7,039 nt of DNA from Dehalococcoidia bacterium (lineage in GTDB: Bacteria; Chloroflexota; Dehalococcoidia; Dehalococcoidales; W693): contig DUFE01000074.1 in assembly GCA_011170385.1 (NCBI GenBank), positions 1 through 7,039 on the forward strand, read 5' to 3'. Both the position numbers and the translations under genes were made by a program. The notes beneath the pieces are model-generated. The model saw only the letters and a program-made list of their open reading frames with translations. It made no database searches and was not told where the DNA came from. Below are positions 6,358 through 7,039 of this stretch, in pieces (positions within the stretch are counted from its first letter, which is position 1; each line of letters begins with the position of its first letter).

Positions 6358-6430
6358 TAACAATCTCCCTCTTCCCAGGTCTCCCGCCTCTATATTAAAC
6401 CGCATTAAGATTAACCTGTACAAGTTTTGT

Positions 6431-7039
6431 TCAAAACCCGCTTAAAAGCCCCCGCAGAATTATTATCGCCGCCTTTTTATCCAGAGGCTCGTTGTTGTTA
6501 CCGCACTTGGGTGACTGGATACAACCGGGACACCCATCCCGGCAGGGGCATTCGGCAACCGCCTTGAGTGTTGCCTGCCACAGTTGCCTCACCAGTTCGT
6601 ACCCCTTTTCAGCAATGCCGATACCACCTGGGCAGGCGTCATAAATAAAAACCTGCGCCCTGCCGGTATCCGGATGGAAGGGAGTGGACACTCCGCCGAT
6701 ATCATTGCGATCGCACATAGCAAACAGCGGCAATATACCGATAGCGGCATGCTCCACGGCATGCAAACCGCCAGCAATATCAAGCCGCTTGTCAGCAACC
6801 CTATCGACAACCTCTGTTGGCAAATCGAACCACAGTGAAACTGTAGGAAAGTATCTGGTAGGCATATCCAGCGGTTCTTCACCGATGACCTCCTCGGTAA
6901 ACTGCGCCTTTTTTTTAAATCCGACCACTGTGGTGGTGATCTCCACCTCACCCAGACACACCGCCGCCTTTCCACAGGGCTTGCTGCTCTCCACACCAAT
7001 TATGCGCAGGTCATTGATTTCCCTAGCTACCGTATAGTA
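6431..7039 (-). CDS. DEAD/DEAH-box helicase of the MrfA/YprA type, C-terminal end with DUF1998 cysteine cluster
   Basis: Only the last 202 residues are in the window; the frame is open to the edge, and the GTG at 6994 is internal, not a start. The fragment matches the C-terminal part of MrfA/YprA-like superfamily 2 helicases, which unwind DNA 3'-5' and in Bacillus act in repair of mitomycin C damage. Visible landmarks are AMCDRNDIGG (around 6695-6724), IYDACPGGIGIAEKGYE and the cysteine cluster CPCRDGCPGCIQSPKCGN (6497-6550), the last of which fits the zinc-binding C-terminal module of the family. The ATPase motifs would lie beyond the window. The gene ends in TGA at 6431-6433, and lgt follows on the same strand after 284 bp with its own promoter. 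The family is well supported; whether this is the orthologue of MrfA cannot be told from the fragment. Confidence 0.85.
   Translation of the reverse strand, partial: YYTVAREINDLRIIGVESSKPCGKAAVCLGEVEITTTVVGFKKKAQFTEEVIGEEPLDMPTRYFPTVSLWFDLPTEVVDRVADKRLDIAGGLHAVEHAAIGILPLFAMCDRNDIGGVSTPFHPDTGRAQVFIYDACPGGIGIAEKGYELVRQLWQATLKAVAECPCRDGCPGCIQSPKCGNNNEPLDKKAAIIILRGLLSGF

Larger units (their letters stand above)
6147..6430. other. Intergenic region between the helicase gene and lgt, rich in inverted repeats
   Basis: No credible coding sequence is seen on either strand in these 284 bp. The region holds an extended -10 promoter for lgt, a perfect 28-bp palindrome, a separate 6-bp-stem hairpin, and two 8-bp inverted copies of GGTGGGTA at 6179-6186 and 6319-6326. 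It is visibly A+T-richer than the flanking genes. A small hairpin-like repeat, GTTTTG-TT-CAAAAC (6424-6437), spans the helicase stop codon. Confidence 0.7.

Noticed and set aside
6413..6426. Near-palindrome AACCTGTACAAGTT just after the helicase stop
   Set aside because: It has a mismatched pair, is short, and lacks a terminator-like tail on the coding strand; likely chance in A+T-rich DNA.
6431..6994. Treating the GTG at 6994 as the start of a complete 187-residue protein
   Set aside because: The frame stays open to the window edge with family-like residues (YYTVAREINDLRIIG) upstream, and the fragment is only the end of a much larger helicase.

Overview
This window looks like ordinary chromosomal DNA of a free-living bacterium, roughly balanced in G+C. 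It carries seven protein-coding genes, two of them cut by the window edges. I see no rRNA, tRNA, CRISPR array, transposase, phage or plasmid gene. Several features would fit a Chloroflexota (Dehalococcoidia-like) genome: the PlsY variant, the 'LGCKLNQAE' form of the MtaB N-terminus, and the general protein style. This is an impression from sequence alone, not a phylogenetic placement.

Layout. Positions 1-1034 (minus) hold most of a tRNA methylthiotransferase gene, mtaB, cut at its 3' end. A 174-bp divergent intergenic region (1035-1208) carries a good extended -10 promoter for mtaB and a weaker candidate promoter for the plus-strand genes. Positions 1209-4808 (plus) are a compact probable operon of fabF (fatty-acid elongation), recJ (single-strand DNA exonuclease) and plsY (first acyl transfer to glycerol-3-phosphate). 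plsY runs almost end to end (17 bp) into a convergent minus-strand pair, lgt then ppa, whose ends overlap by 17 bp. A 284-bp intergenic region (6147-6430) follows. It has a perfect 28-bp palindrome, a second strong hairpin and an extended -10 element for lgt. The last part, 6431-7039 (minus), is the C-terminal end of a DEAD/DEAH helicase of the MrfA/YprA type with its DUF1998 cysteine cluster.

How the genes fit together. Three of the genes serve membrane lipid work: FabF makes acyl chains, PlsY places them on glycerol-3-phosphate, and Lgt uses the resulting phosphatidylglycerol to lipidate prolipoproteins. Ppa removes pyrophosphate from biosynthesis. RecJ and the MrfA-like helicase are DNA repair proteins, and MtaB modifies tRNA. 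This is a housekeeping neighbourhood. I did not find a convincing undescribed system. The most interesting signal is the non-coding palindrome upstream of lgt, followed by the divergent PlsY active-site motifs.
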